Assembly (NCBI GenBank): GCA_964547905.1
Contig: CAZJPN010000054.1
Coordinates: 1 to 6,981, forward strand
Reading direction: 5' to 3'
From: JAJYLM01 sp964547905
GTDB lineage: Bacteria; JAMCPX01
DNA: 6,981 nt
Shown here: in pieces, positions 6,345 to 6,981 of the stretch
How the letters are laid out: the number at the start of each line of letters is the position of its first letter
Position numbering within the stretch: the first letter of the stretch is position 1
The notes under the pieces: generated by a model
What the model saw: only the letters and a program-made list of their open reading frames with translations
What the model was told of the DNA's origin: nothing
Database searches by the model: none
Made by a program: the position numbers and the translations under genes

Positions 6345-6586
6345 AGGATCTCTTTTTTAGGTGTTTTAAAATACATCGCCCAGAAATTAGCGGCTTTGGG
6401 TGAAAGTACTCGTGAAGTTTTCAGAACTTCTGCTATTTGTTTTTTTGAATAAGTCTTTAACATCCATTGCGCTGATTCAGTGTCTCCATACTCTAAGAGT
6501 TTTTCAATGAGGGAATACGCATGCTTTTTTATATCAAGGTCTTCAAATTTAATATCCCAGAAAAATCTTTTTATTATTGTCGGAAT
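6293..6586 (-). CDS. DUF6922-like small protein, probable partner of the AbiEii-type remnant; start uncertain
   Basis: An open frame on the minus strand with a family-like pattern: a hydrophobic/aromatic beginning (IPTIIKRFFWDIKFEDLDI), a Leu/Glu helix ending LLEYGD, KQIAEVLKTSRVLSPKAANF (a compact HTH-like core), and the ending ILCLNMSFQRKRKRLWPY before TAG at 6293. I recall this pattern from DUF6922-type proteins encoded just upstream of, and overlapping, AbiEii-like nucleotidyltransferases, where they may act as antitoxin or regulator. No ATG, GTG or TTG lies at the expected N-terminus. An in-frame stop is at 6604-6602, and the best positions are ATT at 6586 (97 residues) or an AGG at 6592-6590 that may be a mutated ATG. 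The only internal ATG would remove nearly half the protein. It may be an orphan or a decaying gene. Confidence 0.55.
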   Translation of the reverse strand: MPTIIKRFFWDIKFEDLDIKKHAYSLIEKLLEYGDTESAQWMLKTYSKKQIAEVLKTSRVLSPKAANFWAMYFKTPKKEILCLNMSFQRKRKRLWPY

Positions 6587-6745
6587 AGACCTATATATAA
6601 ACTATAACACAGCAAATTCCCGAATGGAAGTACAAATTCACATAAAAATTCGTCCTTAACATTTTCACTGCAAAAGTTCAGAAACCTATTGGACTGTTTT
6701 AAAGATATAGAATAAGTGTAGAGGGTGAGGTTAAAAGGGTTCAAT

Positions 6746-6868
6746 ATGCAGCAAATATACATAGAAAGTTACTTTAAGGGATATAAGAAGCTCATACGGT
6801 ATATCGATAAGATAGAGCATCTGAATAATGTGGAGATCCAACAGCGGTTAACCCGAAAAATGCAATAG
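6746..6868 (+). CDS. Small hypothetical ORF, 40 residues
   Basis: ATG at 6746 is preceded by AAAAGGG with a spacing of about six bases, a usable ribosome binding site. The product starts MQQIYIESYFKGYKKLIRYI and is rich in Lys, Ile and Tyr, predicted helical and basic, with no signal or membrane segment. I do not recognise it. It lies in a debris-rich stretch and could be the remaining start of a longer gene, a genuine small protein, or chance. Confidence 0.3.
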   Translation: MQQIYIESYFKGYKKLIRYIDKIEHLNNVEIQQRLTRKMQ

Positions 6869-6878
6869 GAAAGTTTGT

Positions 6879-6981
6879 TTATTCACTCAATCCTGCGATC
6901 CACCTGATATCTCTAAGTTTTTGGTAATAAACGATGTTTTGGTCCTCTGTATGTTTATATGCTATTACCCGGTATAATTCC
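6879..6981 (-). CDS. 3' end of an unidentified ORF entering from the right edge
   Basis: The minus-strand frame from the edge (first full codon at 6980-6978) is open for 33 codons to TAA at 6881-6879. It reads ELYRVIAYKHTEDQ and so on, ending KLRDIRWIAGLSE. Residue composition and codon use (gaa, aaa, ata, atc) look like coding sequence of this region, with two Trp/Arg/Tyr-rich helical stretches. I cannot name a family from this fragment. It converges with the 40-codon plus-strand ORF, leaving ten bases between their stops. Confidence 0.35.
   Translation of the reverse strand, partial: ELYRVIAYKHTEDQNIVYYQKLRDIRWIAGLSE

Noticed and set aside
6574..6762. Minus-strand 62-codon frame starting MYICCILNPFNLTL, upstream of the DUF6922-like gene, as a possible frameshifted N-terminus.
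   Set aside because: Family-like sequence begins downstream of it in another frame, and these residues show no related pattern.
1..6981. CRISPR array, tRNA or rRNA genes, or a complete insertion sequence.
   Set aside because: I see no regularly spaced repeats, no tRNA-like cloverleaf or CCA end, no rRNA core sequence and no intact transposase in the window.

Overview
The window (6,981 bases, AT-rich, with many AAA/ATA/GAA codons) looks like chromosomal DNA of a Gram-negative bacterium, possibly an anaerobe of the Desulfobacterota/Nitrospirota type. That placement rests on gene style only and is weak: a PAS hybrid kinase with multi-receiver regulators, an HD-GYP protein, and an AbiEii-type gene pair.

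Layout. (1) 34-342, minus: a small FeoA-domain protein with a promoter and a Fur-box-like site just upstream. (2) 542-2041, plus, divergent from it: a membrane-bound family 2 glycosyltransferase of the hyaluronan/chitin/poly-GlcNAc synthase type. (3) 2042-2607: a long AT-rich gap with a striking 70-base compound palindrome, a second weaker dyad and a good sigma70-type promoter. (4) 2608-6215, plus: a two-gene operon joined by an ATGA overlap, made of a membrane sensor hybrid histidine kinase (HAMP-PAS-HisKA-HATPase-REC) and a response regulator (REC-REC-HD-GYP). (5) 6216-6981: gene debris and small ORFs. These are a minus-strand DUF6922-like gene overlapped by the first 29 codons of an AbiEii-type nucleotidyltransferase whose remainder is gone, a 40-codon plus-strand ORF, and the 3' end of a minus-strand ORF entering from the right edge.

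How the genes may work together. The kinase should sense something through its periplasmic or PAS domains and phosphorylate a receiver whose output is an HD-GYP domain with all hallmark residues, expected to hydrolyse cyclic-di-GMP. Of the three receiver domains in the operon, two (the kinase's own and the second one of the regulator) have Asn where the phosphorylated Asp should be. Only the first receiver of the regulator appears able to accept phosphate. This resembles the PleD plan (active receiver, adaptor receiver, c-di-GMP enzyme) with a degrading enzyme in place of a synthase. The upstream polysaccharide synthase is a plausible c-di-GMP-linked output, but that link is inference from proximity.

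The points most worth a second look are the paired Asp-to-Asn receivers, the decayed toxin-antitoxin-like remnant beside the HD-GYP gene, the non-canonical product-binding motif of the glycosyltransferase, and the compound palindrome at 2071-2140. I see no wholly new system.
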